Below, piece after piece: positions 10,317 through 19,201 of a DNA stretch of 64,000 bases (position 1 is its first letter; every line of letters starts with the position of its first letter). Position numbers and translations under genes: made by a program. Origin of the DNA: Limosilactobacillus reuteri (GTDB lineage Bacteria; Bacillota; Bacilli; Lactobacillales; Lactobacillaceae); NCBI RefSeq assembly GCF_003072625.1, contig NZ_CP027805.1, forward strand, positions 1 to 64,000, given 5' to 3'. Below the pieces are notes generated by a model. That model did no database searches. It worked only from the letters and a program-made list of their open reading frames with translations, and was not told where the DNA came from.

Positions 10317-12335
10317 ATGCGAAAAATTTTCAGTCGTGAGAACTGGGAGTTTTATTTTGAACACCCAGCCGTTCGCTGGAATGTCTGCTATATAGTGCTT
10401 TTAACAATTATTGGGCTTATTTTAGGGTTTATGGATAACTGGGTTATTGGACTAATTGTTTTAATAATCGCAGTTATTGGTGGAGCTATTAGTATTCGGC
10501 GGTTAAGAAAATTAGTAGTTGATGCTCATGAATATTTAAATGAATTAACGTATAAAGTCCAACGTGGGCAACAAGAAGCATTACTGGAAATGCCCATGGG
10601 AATGATTATGTTAAATAAGCGTCATGAAGTTGAATGGATTAATCCATATATGGCGCGTTATTTTAATCTTGAAATTGTTGTAGGAAAGCCGATTGCAGAT
10701 GTTGATGCAAAATTAGCGGAATTAATAAAAAATCATGCGGATGATAAGCAAACGCAAGTAGTAACCTGGCGTGACCATCAATTTGAATTTTTGGTTCAGC
10801 ATCACGGACAGGTAGTTTATTTATTAGATATTACAAAATATGAACAGATTAGTGCACAATATAAGGATGAACAAATCTTTATTGGTAATATTTACCTTGA
10901 TAACTATGATGAACTGATTCAAGGAATGAGTGATTCTGATGTCTCTAATCTTCATAATTACGTAACTTCACAAATAAGCGATTGGGCAGTTGCTAATCAC
11001 TTATTGATGAAGATCATTGATGATGATAACTACTTGATTATTGGTCATCAAGCTTCATTAAAAGAACTTGAAAAGCAGAAATTCAAGATTCTTGATGTTA
11101 TCCGTGAAAATACATCTAAGCAAAATTCGCCAGTTACCCTTAGCGTAGGAATTGCTTATGGCGAAAATGATTTGATAAAACTTGCTGATACAGCACAAAA
11201 TAACCTTGACCTCGCGTTAGGTCGTGGTGGAGACCAAGTTGTTGTTCGTGCTCAAGATCAGGAAGCACGTTTCTATGGTGGAAAGACTAACCCGATGGAA
11301 AAACGAACCCGGGTACGAGCACGGATGATCAGTCAAGCATTACAAGAATTAATGGCCCAATCAGATCAATTATTTGTGATGGGCCACACCAATCCAGATA
11401 TGGATTCAATCGGTGCTTGTTTGGGGATTCGACGGATTGCGGAAATGAACGGTAAAGAATGCTGGATTGTGATTGATGACGAACATCCACACTCTGATAT
11501 TCAACGTTTGATGCGTGAGATTGATAATTATCAGACAATTAAAGACCATATTATTTCACCGGTCGAAGCGTTAGAAAAAGCGACGAATAACAGTTTATTA
11601 GTGATGGTTGATCATGCTAAGCGGGGAATTACCATTGCCCCTGAATTATATGATAAAATGCAAAACAGACTTGTTATCATTGACCACCACCGTCGCGGCG
11701 AGGACTTTCCTGAAAATCCATTGCTTGTTTATATCGAACCATATGCCTCATCAACTTGTGAGTTAATTACGGAAATGTTTGAATACCAACCACGCGAAGG
11801 AAAGGGACTTAACAAGCTTGAAGCAACGGCAATGCTAACAGGGATTCAGGTTGACACAAAATCATTCACCAAGAGTGCTGGTACGCGAACTTTTGATGCA
11901 GCTAGTTACTTGCGTTCTGCTGGTGCCGATGGTTTAATGATTCAATCATTTATGAAAGAAAATCCAGAAACTTTCATGATGCGTAATCATTTGATTTCAA
12001 GAGCGGAAATAAATGCTAAAATAGCATTATGTACGGGCGAAGAGGGACAAGTTTATGATCCTGTCACGGCTGCCCAGGCTGCTGATATGTTGCTCCAAAT
12101 GAGTGGAATTGAAGCTTCATTTGTAATTTTTGAACGTGCTGATAACAAGATCGGAATTTCAGCACGCTCAATGGGAAACGTCAACGTCCAGGTAATCATG
12201 GAAAAAATGGGTGGTGGCGGTCACCTTGCAAATGCTGCTACACAAATCAGTGATAAAGATATTACGCAGGTCAAGCAAGAGTTAGTCGATATTCTAACTA
12301 AACCTGATAAAGAGCAAGACGATACAGAGGAGTGA
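10317..12335 (+). CDS. gdpP: Cyclic-di-AMP phosphodiesterase GdpP (YybT family)
   Basis: GdpP hydrolyses c-di-AMP, which controls potassium and osmolyte balance and cell-wall stress. The 672-residue product has two N-terminal membrane helices (about residues 22-60), a PAS-like domain (about 85-150), a degenerate GGDEF domain (about 170-300) and a DHH/DHHA1 catalytic part. Visible metal-site motifs are GHTNPDMDSIG, VMVDHAK, VIIDHHRRGEDF and the glycine-rich GGGGHLANAATQ. The strong TTTAGGAGG site supports ATG 10317. Its stop overlaps the ribosome site of rplI. Confidence 0.96.
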   Translation: MRKIFSRENWEFYFEHPAVRWNVCYIVLLTIIGLILGFMDNWVIGLIVLIIAVIGGAISIRRLRKLVVDAHEYLNELTYKVQRGQQEALLEMPMGMIMLNKRHEVEWINPYMARYFNLEIVVGKPIADVDAKLAELIKNHADDKQTQVVTWRDHQFEFLVQHHGQVVYLLDITKYEQISAQYKDEQIFIGNIYLDNYDELIQGMSDSDVSNLHNYVTSQISDWAVANHLLMKIIDDDNYLIIGHQASLKELEKQKFKILDVIRENTSKQNSPVTLSVGIAYGENDLIKLADTAQNNLDLALGRGGDQVVVRAQDQEARFYGGKTNPMEKRTRVRARMISQALQELMAQSDQLFVMGHTNPDMDSIGACLGIRRIAEMNGKECWIVIDDEHPHSDIQRLMREIDNYQTIKDHIISPVEALEKATNNSLLVMVDHAKRGITIAPELYDKMQNRLVIIDHHRRGEDFPENPLLVYIEPYASSTCELITEMFEYQPREGKGLNKLEATAMLTGIQVDTKSFTKSAGTRTFDAASYLRSAGADGLMIQSFMKENPETFMMRNHLISRAEINAKIALCTGEEGQVYDPVTAAQAADMLLQMSGIEASFVIFERADNKIGISARSMGNVNVQVIMEKMGGGGHLANAATQISDKDITQVKQELVDILTKPDKEQDDTEE

Positions 12336-12340
12336 TCATA

Positions 12341-12793
12341 ATGAAAGTTATTTTTACACAAGATGTACGGGGCCGTGGTCAACGTGGTCAAATTAAGGAA
12401 GTTCCAGATGGCTATGCTCAAAACTACTTAATTAAGCGTGGATTAGCAAAACAAGCTACTAAAGCGGCGATGAGCCAACTAAAGGGTCAACAGCGTGCTG
12501 AAGAAAAACATGCTGCTGAAGAATTAGCCGATGCCAAGCGGATGAAGAAGATTCTTGAAGATGATAATACAGTTGTTGAATTAAGCGGAAAAGCTGGTAC
12601 AGACGGTCGGATGTTTGGTTCAATTTCAACAAAACAAATTGCAACTGCTTTACAAAAACAATTTGACCTTAAAATTGATAAGCGAAAGATTGAGCTGGCA
12701 GCCCCAATTAAGGCGCTTGGTTACGTAAATGTGCCAATCAAACTTCATCCAGAAGTAGAAGCTCAAATTCGTGTTCACATTGCTGAAAAGTAA
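12341..12793 (+). CDS. rplI: 50S ribosomal protein L9
   Basis: L9 is a two-domain, elongated ribosomal protein. The 150-residue product starts at ATG 12341 with the family opening MKVIFTQDVRGRGQRGQIKE and contains the RNA-binding N-domain, a long connecting helix (about 40-75) and the C-domain (GRMFGSISTKQIA). An in-frame GTG at 12332 overlaps the gdpP stop but sits in the GAGGAG ribosome site, so it is not chosen. It lies between gdpP and dnaB, a common arrangement. Confidence 0.97.
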   Translation: MKVIFTQDVRGRGQRGQIKEVPDGYAQNYLIKRGLAKQATKAAMSQLKGQQRAEEKHAAEELADAKRMKKILEDDNTVVELSGKAGTDGRMFGSISTKQIATALQKQFDLKIDKRKIELAAPIKALGYVNVPIKLHPEVEAQIRVHIAEK

Positions 12794-12826
12794 TGAGGAT
12801 TAATAGATTTAAGGAGCGGTATCGTC

Positions 12827-14218
12827 ATGGATAATGCACCAGTGCAAGAAGAGCCACGCGATATTGAAGCAGAAAAAGCAGTTCTTGGAGCTGCTTTTTT
12901 AAGTAAAAACGCGTTGGCTGATGCGATGGAATATCTTGAGCCGCAAGATTTTTACCGGAAGGCTCATCAAATAATTTTTGAAAAGATGGTCCAACTAAAT
13001 GATGCGGACCAGCCAATCGATCCGTTAACGATGAAAAATGTCCTTGATCAGGATAATCAAACGGAAAATGTTGGTGGAGTTGCTTATATTGCTGAACTTG
13101 CAACAGCGGTTCCGACGGCTGCTAATGTTGTCTATTACTCAAAGATTGTTCATGATAAGGCAATTTCACGACGGTTGATCAATACAGCAACCAAGATTAT
13201 CAATGATAGCTATGCAGGAAATGACAAAATTGAAGATCAACTTGACCGGGCTGAGCAAGAAATTATGTCAGTTTCGGAAAATAGTCGTCAAACTGGTTTT
13301 AAAAGTATTAGTGATGTTTTACAAGAGTCGATTAACCATGTTAGTGAGCTCTCTAGTCAAGATTCAGAGATTACTGGACTTTCAACTGGGTATGCTCAAT
13401 TAGATGAGATGACGACTGGTCTTCATAAAGACGAGTTGGTAATTATCGCGGCACGGCCTGCTGTTGGGAAGACTGCCTTTGTTTTGAATATTGCCCAAAA
13501 CGTTGCAACTAGAACCGATAATACGGTCGCAATTTTCAGTCTTGAAATGGGTGCGGAGTCCTTAGCAAACCGGATGCTCTGTGCTGAAGGAAACATTAAC
13601 GCTAATCACTTACGAACTGGACAGCTTACGCAAGATGAATGGCAAAGTTTATTTATTGCTACTGGAGCCTTGAGTAGTGCAAGTATCTATATTGACGATA
13701 CACCGGGAATCAAGGTAGCAGAAATTAGGGCTCGTTGTCGACGCTTAGCAAAGGAAAAAGGTAACTTAGGATTGATCGTAATTGATTATCTTCAGTTGAT
13801 TGAAGGGAGTAATCCTGATAACCGGCAGCAAGAAGTTTCAGAGATTTCTCGACAACTAAAGAAGCTGGCAAAGGAATTAGAAGTTCCGGTTATTGCCCTA
13901 TCACAGTTGTCACGGGGAGTTGAACAACGACAAGACAAGCGCCCGGTTTTATCTGATATTCGTGAATCTGGATCGATTGAACAGGATGCAGATATTGTTA
14001 GTTTTCTTTATCGTGATGACTATTATGAGCACGATGAAGATTCAGATGATAATAATAACCAGGGAAATAATCAGGATGACGATGGATCAAATGCCAGTGA
14101 AGTTGAAGTCATTATCGAAAAGAATCGTAGTGGTCCACGGGGGACAGTTAAATTATTATTTGCAAAATCCTATAATAAGTTCACTTCGATTTCTTATATC
14201 CCTGAAGATAATAATTAA
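12827..14218 (+). CDS. dnaB: Replicative DNA helicase (DnaB type, called DnaC in Bacillus)
   Basis: Hexameric 5'-3' helicase of the replication fork. The 463-residue product has the N-terminal DnaB domain (EAEKAVLGAAFLS) and a RecA-like ATPase with Walker A AARPAVGKTAF near residue 208, the SLEMGAESLANRM signature, and Walker B VIDYLQLI near 315. An asparagine/aspartate-rich insert (about residues 405-425) precedes the C-terminal EVIIEKNRSGPRGTVKL motif. The AAGGAG site lies before ATG 12827. Confidence 0.97.
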   Translation: MDNAPVQEEPRDIEAEKAVLGAAFLSKNALADAMEYLEPQDFYRKAHQIIFEKMVQLNDADQPIDPLTMKNVLDQDNQTENVGGVAYIAELATAVPTAANVVYYSKIVHDKAISRRLINTATKIINDSYAGNDKIEDQLDRAEQEIMSVSENSRQTGFKSISDVLQESINHVSELSSQDSEITGLSTGYAQLDEMTTGLHKDELVIIAARPAVGKTAFVLNIAQNVATRTDNTVAIFSLEMGAESLANRMLCAEGNINANHLRTGQLTQDEWQSLFIATGALSSASIYIDDTPGIKVAEIRARCRRLAKEKGNLGLIVIDYLQLIEGSNPDNRQQEVSEISRQLKKLAKELEVPVIALSQLSRGVEQRQDKRPVLSDIRESGSIEQDADIVSFLYRDDYYEHDEDSDDNNNQGNNQDDDGSNASEVEVIIEKNRSGPRGTVKLLFAKSYNKFTSISYIPEDNN

Positions 14219-14231
14219 AAACTAAATTTCT

Positions 14232-14270
14232 AAGAGGGCATTTCAGTAAAAATTGAGGTAGCCCTTTTAG
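14232..14270 (+). terminator. Terminator after dnaB
   Basis: AAGAGGGC pairs with GCCCTTTT (one G-U pair), closing a 21-nt loop. It ends the replication/ribosomal block. Confidence 0.6.
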
Positions 14271-14337
14271 TGCGCTTAAGACATTAAAAATGTTTAAAAA
14301 AATAAACGGTATGATAGTAATTGAGGAGGCGTAAACA

Positions 14338-15540
14338 ATGAACCGTCAAGCTGTAGAATTAAAATGGCTTTTATTCGGAATGTTCCTTGGAAGTATTGGG
14401 AATAGTTTTGTCTGGCCATTAACAACAATTTATATTCACGATCAGTTGCATGAGTCATTAACTGTATCGGGAATTGTTTTACTCTTTTATTCGGGAGCAA
14501 ATGTTGTCGGAAGTTATATTAGCGGAATGTTATTTGACCGAGCTAACCCGCGGAAATTAATGATTGACGGGACACTGCTAGCGACCATTGTAATGGCTAT
14601 TATGATTTTCTTCAATGGCTGGCCAATATATGGAATTCTTTTAACAGTTATTGGATTTTTTAATGGTTGGATTATCACAATGGTTAATTCTTTTGCGACC
14701 CGTTCAGGCCGAGATGGACGTTATGTCTTTAATATGTTGTATTTTGCCAATAACTTGGGGATGGTGATTGGAACTACTATTGTCGGTCCACTTTATCAGT
14801 ATGCAGATGGCAATGTTTCACCAATGTTCTTAATTACGACAATCCTTTATACAATGTTCTCACTTGTTGTCATCTTTTTCTTTAAAGACAGTCAACAAAC
14901 AGTTGCGAAGACTGAAAATACAGAAAATAAAGAAGAAACCAAGACAGTTGGTATTAAGATGCCCCAAGCTAACTTATGGATTAACTGGATCTTCTTCATT
15001 GCCTTAGTTGTAATCTGGACAATGTATGAACAATGGGCAAGTAACTTATCAGTTTTCATGACTGATCAAGGAATCTCAATGACGAAATATAGTCTTTTGT
15101 GGACATTAAATGGGATTTTAATCGTTGTTTTCGAACTAGGAATTACTTGGCTTAATCGTTGGGTTAATCGACCATATGCGCAAGTATTTATTGGGATGTT
15201 TACAATTGGTTTCTCATTTGTCCTCTTACTTTACGCCCACTCATATAGCTGGTTTGTTGCGGCAATGGTCGTTTTGACAATTGGTGAAGCCACTGCTTTG
15301 CCAACGATGCCTGCTATTGTAAACAGCCTTTCACCGGTTGCTGTTAAGGGAAAGTACCAGGGGATTTTGAACGCATTTTCTTCTTTAGGAAAGGCAATTG
15401 GTCCTCTATTTGGTGGATTGATGATTGAAGCGACCTCTTATCATATCCTCTTTATTATTTGTGCGATTTCGATTTTTGTAATGGAAATAATAGTAGTCTT
15501 TGTTATTAAGATAAAACAGGCAAAAGCAGTTGAATATTAA
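14338..15540 (+). CDS. MFS transporter (multidrug-efflux-like)
   Basis: A 400-residue membrane protein of the major facilitator superfamily with about 11-12 predicted helices. It has the MFS motif-A-like loop GMLFDRANPRKLM after the second helix (about residues 62-75) and a central cytoplasmic loop rich in K, E and T (about 182-206). Substrate is unknown; it resembles drug-efflux permeases of lactobacilli. GGAGGCG precedes ATG 14338. The next gene starts 12 bases after the stop, so the two are probably cotranscribed. Confidence 0.85.
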   Translation: MNRQAVELKWLLFGMFLGSIGNSFVWPLTTIYIHDQLHESLTVSGIVLLFYSGANVVGSYISGMLFDRANPRKLMIDGTLLATIVMAIMIFFNGWPIYGILLTVIGFFNGWIITMVNSFATRSGRDGRYVFNMLYFANNLGMVIGTTIVGPLYQYADGNVSPMFLITTILYTMFSLVVIFFFKDSQQTVAKTENTENKEETKTVGIKMPQANLWINWIFFIALVVIWTMYEQWASNLSVFMTDQGISMTKYSLLWTLNGILIVVFELGITWLNRWVNRPYAQVFIGMFTIGFSFVLLLYAHSYSWFVAAMVVLTIGEATALPTMPAIVNSLSPVAVKGKYQGILNAFSSLGKAIGPLFGGLMIEATSYHILFIICAISIFVMEIIVVFVIKIKQAKAVEY

Positions 15541-15552
15541 AGAAGTGATCAG

Positions 15553-15879
15553 ATGTTTTACAATAATTTTGATAATGTACATGGTGAAGAGCGTTATGGA
15601 ATGGTAGGAAAAACAGGAGATCCTTTTAGGGAAGAATGTGAACTAGGGATTTCTTGTTATCAGTGCCATGAACAGCCGTTAGTAATTGCGGAAAGAAATT
15701 GGATGGATACGAATAATGATGACTCGCAACGATACCAAATTGTGGTAGTTTGTGAGCATTGTGGTGCCGTTGATGAATTCATTGTTAATGATGGTCGAGA
15801 GCATCAAATTAGTAAATTAAAACGTAGTAAATACCAGTCAACAGAAAAGAATATTATAAATAAGGGAACTGTGGACTAG
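15553..15879 (+). CDS. Small zinc-ribbon protein of unknown function
   Basis: A 108-residue product not recognised by name. Cysteine pairs SCYQCHE near residue 35 and VCEHCGA near 72 look like a two-knuckle zinc ribbon. Acidic N-terminus and basic C-terminus. It starts 12 bases after the MFS gene with a GAAGTGATC ribosome site and shares its terminator at 15866. Function cannot be inferred beyond metal binding. Confidence 0.7.
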   Translation: MFYNNFDNVHGEERYGMVGKTGDPFREECELGISCYQCHEQPLVIAERNWMDTNNDDSQRYQIVVVCEHCGAVDEFIVNDGREHQISKLKRSKYQSTEKNIINKGTVD

Positions 15880-15899
15880 AATGTTCATGGTTCTTTTTT
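15866..15899 (+). terminator. Terminator after the zinc-ribbon gene
   Basis: GAACTGTGGAC pairs with GTTCATGGTTC (two mismatches), followed by six T. The stem overlaps the end of the coding frame. Confidence 0.75.
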
Positions 15900-15920
15900 G
15901 ATATTATTACATTTAATTAA

Positions 15921-15968
15921 ATAAGCTCCTAAGACTGATATAGTGATCATAGAGCCTTAGCAGCTTAT
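15921..15968. repeat. Inverted repeat at the left side of the IS30-type element
   Basis: ATAAGCTCCTAAG (15921-15933) and CTTAGCAGCTTAT (15956-15968) form a 13-bp stem with one mismatch around a 22-nt loop. There is no T-run. It lies just outside the left IS end, so it belongs to the host sequence or an older element. Confidence 0.55.
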
Positions 15969-15981
15969 ATATCTCCCGAAA

Positions 15982-17020
15982 TGTCAATTTAAGTTAGAAA
16001 GAAAATAGTTGCTCATCAGTGACGTAAGACATGAATACTTCATATGGAGTTCAATAGCCTAGTGATTTACGGGGCAGGTTATTTCGCTTACTCATCAGTT
16101 GGGTTACCAATTCATCAGGAAGATTGCGGAAATCTAGCTGTTTCGTTAAGCCATCCCGGCGTAAAAGACCGTTGTTGTTTTCGTTCAGCCTGGGAGCACC
16201 AACCTCGGCAAAGTAAGTGTGAAGGTCAAATTGATTGGCAATCTCGCGCCAGCCGGCGAATTCTTTTCCGTTGTCAAAGGTAATCGATTTGAAGAAGTAC
16301 CGCGGGAATTTCCGAAGCCACTGACTTAAGTGTTGGTTAATCGCATCAGCCGTCTTTTCGTGCACATTGAGTACAATTTCGACCTTCGATTGGCGTTCGG
16401 TCAGGGTCATTACCGCCCCTTGGTGCTTTTTGCCTTGGACGGTATCAGCTTCAAGGTGCCTAAATTCAGTGGCATAGTGCGGAAAGTCCTTGGCACGCTC
16501 GTGAATACTTCGCCCCAATTAGCCAGCCTTCCCGCGGCGCTCGACATAGCCATTCGGGTGCCGCTCACCTGGAACGGACATCGAAGCCGAACTGGCCACG
16601 TTCAAACATCCGGTAAAGAGTTCGCCGGTTACAACTAATTGGGCGCTCAGCGCGCCCAATAATGGTATCAGGCGTCCACCCCTGGGCAATTTTGTCGTTG
16701 ATATAAGTGAGTTCAGCCAGTGACAACTGAGTACGTTTTCGGCCACAACGTTGCTTATTGCGCATATAGTGATCCTGATAATCAGCAATTGAGGCACCGG
16801 TTTCCAGGTAACGATAAACGCGATAAACGGTTTCGGCGCAACGGTTGATCATTTGGGCCACTCGGTACGCTTTAAGCTTTTGCACGAAAGAATGGGCGAT
16901 GATTGTCAGCTCGTTTGTGGTAAGATGGGTGTAAGTCATTTGTGGTTTCCTTTCTTTTGTTTAGGGGTATTCAAAAGTCTACCACAAATGGCTTTTCTAT
17001 TTTTTTAACTTAATTTTACA
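15982..17020 (-). mobile_element. Decayed IS30-family insertion sequence
   Basis: Imperfect terminal repeats TGTCAATTTAAGTTA (from 15982) and, on the other strand, TGTAAAATTAAGTTA (ending at 17020) enclose a broken IS30-type transposase on the minus strand. Length about 1039 bp, in the family range. Target duplications could not be assigned with confidence. GC content inside is visibly higher than in the neighbours, which suggests a foreign origin. Confidence 0.75.
15994..16939 (-). pseudogene. IS30-family transposase, inactivated
   Basis: The N-terminal part (16939 to about 16570) has the helix-turn-helix region (MTYTHLTTNELTIIAHSF) and IS30-type motifs. The frame then shifts near 16570-16590. 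The downstream frame encodes ERHPNGYVERRGKAG, a TAA at 16519-16521 in place of the usual glutamine codon, and the DDE core: LEADTVQG, ITFDNGKEF and the NENNNGLLRRDG box. A TGA at 16051-16053 then interrupts before the final TPYEVFMSYVTDEQ. One frameshift and two stops make it non-functional. Confidence 0.85.
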
Positions 17021-17029
17021 AACGGCGTA

Positions 17030-17067
17030 AAAAAAAAGACCACCGATTACTCGGTGATCTTTTTTTA
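17030..17067 (-). terminator. Terminator of the first tRNA-Lys
   Basis: On the minus strand, GATCACCGA pairs with TCGGTGGTC, followed by a run of T. It lies just downstream of the tRNA. Confidence 0.85.
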
Positions 17068-17072
17068 TATGA

Positions 17073-17145
17073 TGGGCAGTCAGGGGATCGAACCCTGGAC
17101 CCACGGATTAAGAGTCCGTTGCTCTGCCAGCTGAGCTAACTGCCC
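17073..17145 (-). tRNA. tRNA-Lys (anticodon CTT)
   Basis: On the minus strand a 73-nt cloverleaf begins GGGCAGTTAGCTCAG and ends CTGACTGCCCA. The anticodon loop reads CT-CTT-AA, giving anticodon CTT for lysine codon AAG. The T-loop GGTTCGATCCC is canonical. CCA is not encoded. An identical copy lies at 18954-19026. Confidence 0.96.
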
Positions 17146-17241
17146 GTGTCTTTGACAACATAAATAATAATATCAACTTCCGGTCATTTTCGCAAGTGTT
17201 TTTCTGAATTTATTTAATAAATTTTCAGATCTGTATTTTAA

Positions 17242-17263
17242 TTAGGTGTCTAACTGTTATAAT
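17242..17263 (+). promoter_or_regulatory. marR promoter with MarR-type operator
   Basis: TTAGGTGTCTAACTGTTA (17242-17259) overlaps the -10 TATAAT (17258-17263). It contains the inverted repeat TTAG-N4-CTAA and recurs with two changes at 17786-17803 ahead of the transporter gene, which points to autorepression. Confidence 0.65.
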
Positions 17264-17294
17264 TAACAATAAAATTAAATTTGGGAGTAATTTC

Positions 17295-17729
17295 ATGGCA
17301 TTAAAAAAAGATAAATTTGAGCAAATGAACCGTTTATTGCGAAACTATATGATTAACATGAAGCATTTTTATACTGAACTTGCCCCTGAATTAGATATAA
17401 CTCCACAGCAAGCTCATACGCTTTTTTATATAGAAAAACACGCTGGTCTTATTCAACGAGAATTAGGTGACCATTTCCATTTACGGAATGCTAGTGTTAC
17501 TAGTATGGTGAAAAATCTTGAACGCGACGGGTATATTATCCGAAAGACGGATCAAGAGTCAGCACGAATTAAGCGGATTTTTCTTACCGAAAAAGGTGAA
17601 GAAAAGACTAATGAGGTTAAAGAAATATTTGATAAAGCTTATTTGCAGATTATTGCCCGCCTCGATGAAGAAGATATTGATGCAATAGTTAAAGGGATGT
17701 CTAATATTAATAACAATCTAAAAAAATGA
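17295..17729 (+). CDS. MarR-family transcriptional regulator
   Basis: A 144-residue winged-helix regulator. The DNA-binding core includes LTPQQAHTLFYIEK-like helices, ELGDHFHLRNASVTSMVKNLERDG (recognition helix near residues 62-75) and the wing KTDQESARIKRIFLTEKGEE near 90-105. MarR proteins usually repress a neighbouring transporter and release DNA on binding a small molecule. Operator-like repeats in its own promoter and ahead of the downstream ABC gene support that role. GGGAG ribosome site before ATG 17295. Confidence 0.92.
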   Translation: MALKKDKFEQMNRLLRNYMINMKHFYTELAPELDITPQQAHTLFYIEKHAGLIQRELGDHFHLRNASVTSMVKNLERDGYIIRKTDQESARIKRIFLTEKGEEKTNEVKEIFDKAYLQIIARLDEEDIDAIVKGMSNINNNLKK

Positions 17730-17745
17730 GTTAGGCCCTTGATGG

Positions 17746-17756
17746 TTAGATATCTA
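17746..17756 (+). promoter_or_regulatory. Possible third MarR operator
   Basis: TTAGATATCTA fits the pattern TTAG-N4-CTA seen in the other two sites and contains the perfect palindrome TAGATATCTA. Confidence 0.4.
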
Positions 17757-17783
17757 TGTGTTTAAATATTCATCATTATTAAA

Positions 17784-17803
17784 AGTTAGGTATTTAACTG
17801 TTA
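17784..17803 (+). promoter_or_regulatory. MarR-type operator upstream of the ABC gene
   Basis: AGTTAGGTATTTAACTGTTA includes the inverted repeat AGTTA-N6-TAACT and matches 16 of 18 bases of the site in the marR promoter. It lies 14 bases ahead of the transporter start. Confidence 0.65.
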
Positions 17804-17816
17804 GAAAGCTTATGCT

Positions 17817-18860
17817 TTGAACAAAAATAAATTTAGTTTTCAAAGTTTCTTTAGTTTAATAAATCAATTACATCCGCAGTATATTAAGCTTTTTGTGGGA
17901 ATCTTACTAGGTTTTATCTCCACGGGTGCTAACCTATTTGTTCCTCAACTAGCGCAAAAGTTAATTAATAATTTTAAGAGTATTAGTCCAACGTTGGCAA
18001 TTTTAACAGTTGTAATTTTTATAGCAGGATTAATTACAAGTGCGTTATCGGGATTATTATTAGGAATTTTTGGTGAAAATGTTGTTTCTAAATTACGGAA
18101 ACAATTGTGGCAAAAACTACTAAAAATGCCTGTAAAATATTTTGATGATGTTAAAACAGGTGAAATCAGTTCACGATTAGTTAATGATACGTCACAGGTG
18201 AAGGATTTACTTGCTTCAACATTACCAAATGCAATGACATCGCTTTTACAATTCGTTGGTGCACTGGTTATTATGTTAGCAATGGATTGGCGGATGACAT
18301 TGTTGATGTTTGTGGCGGTTCCTTTAGTGATTTTAGTCATGCTACCAGTGATGAATCAGTCGCGTAAGATTGGTCTCGTAAGCCAAGATGCTGCAGTAAT
18401 GCCAGGAACTATTCGTGATAATTTAACTTATGGATTACGAAGAGAAGTCTCAGATGAGGAACTTTGGGAAGCGTTAAGAATGGCTTATGCAGATGGTTTT
18501 GTCAGTGAAATGGAAGATCAGTTAGAAACTGAAATTGGTGAACGAGGGATTAAACTTTCTGGGGGACAACGGCAACGAATAGCGATTGCGCGAGCTTTTC
18601 TCCGTGATCCAAAAATCTTAATGCTTGATGAAGCTACTGCTAGCTTGGACGCTGAATCAGAGGCGATGGTTCAAAAAGCATTGGGAGACTTAATGCAAGG
18701 AAGAACGACGCTAGTAATTGCCCATCGCTTGAGTACGATTGTAGATGCCGATAAAATCTACTTTATCGAAAATGGAACAGTATCCGGCGCGGGAACCCAT
18801 CAAGAATTACTAAAGACAACACCACTATATGCACAGTATGTTAAGGATCAATTTAAATAA
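17817..18860 (+). pseudogene. ABC exporter with large in-frame internal deletion
   Basis: A 347-residue frame; family members (BmrA/LmrA-like half-exporters with a transmembrane domain followed by an ATPase) are about 580. Residues 1-185 are the first part of the membrane domain, including DVKTGEISSRLVND. At MNQSRKIGLVSQDAAVMPGT the sequence jumps into the ATPase after its Q-loop. The ABC signature LSGGQRQRIAIARAF, Walker B ILMLDEATASLD and the H-loop IAHRLST remain, but Walker A and the last membrane helices are gone. It therefore cannot work as a normal exporter. Starts at TTG 17817 with a weak ribosome site. Confidence 0.85.
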
Positions 18861-18904
18861 AATAAAGACTGCGAAAAGCCAAAATTTCCGCAGTCTTTAT
18901 TTTA
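18861..18904 (+). terminator. Terminator after the ABC gene
   Basis: A perfect 13-bp stem, AATAAAGACTGCG / CGCAGTCTTTATT, around a 15-nt loop with T-rich flanks on both strands. Confidence 0.9.
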
Positions 18905-18907
18905 AGT

Positions 18908-18942
18908 ACAAAAAAGCGATTGAGATAAAATCCCAATCGCTG
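18908..18942 (-). terminator. Terminator of the second tRNA-Lys
   Basis: On the minus strand AGCGATTG pairs with CAATCGCT and is followed by six T. Confidence 0.85.
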
Positions 18943-18953
18943 TAAACCTCTGA

Positions 18954-19026
18954 TGGGCAGTCAGGGGATCGAACCCTGGACCCACGGATTAAGAGTCCGT
19001 TGCTCTGCCAGCTGAGCTAACTGCCC
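18954..19026 (-). tRNA. tRNA-Lys (anticodon CTT), second copy
   Basis: Identical over 73 nt to the copy at 17073-17145, same strand, with its own promoter side and terminator. The repeat extends a few bases into the 3' flank (ATGGGCAG context). The two copies bracket the marR-ABC module as direct repeats. Confidence 0.96.
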
Positions 19027-19126
19027 ATATCCTTTAACAGAATACTTAAATATTTTAACCTGTTATTGATCAAATGTCAAATATTTTTCATAAGTTTTTA
19101 GAAAATATTTATGGAACTTTTCCCTG

Positions 19127-19135
19127 TGCTATAAT
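19127..19135 (+). promoter_or_regulatory. Extended -10 promoter of the wal operon
   Basis: TGC followed by TATAAT (19130-19135); no clear -35. The leader to walR is about 60 nt. Confidence 0.55.
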
Positions 19136-19201
19136 AGAGGCACTGATATATAGCAGATTTAAAGTAATTAATCAATTAACCCAACGGAAGGAATTATTGA
19201 T

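Noticed and set aside
12825-13103. Minus-strand ORF opposite dnaB
   Set aside because: Shadow of a conserved helicase gene.
16044-16283. Plus-strand ORFs inside the IS30-type element
   Set aside because: Antisense shadows of the transposase reading.
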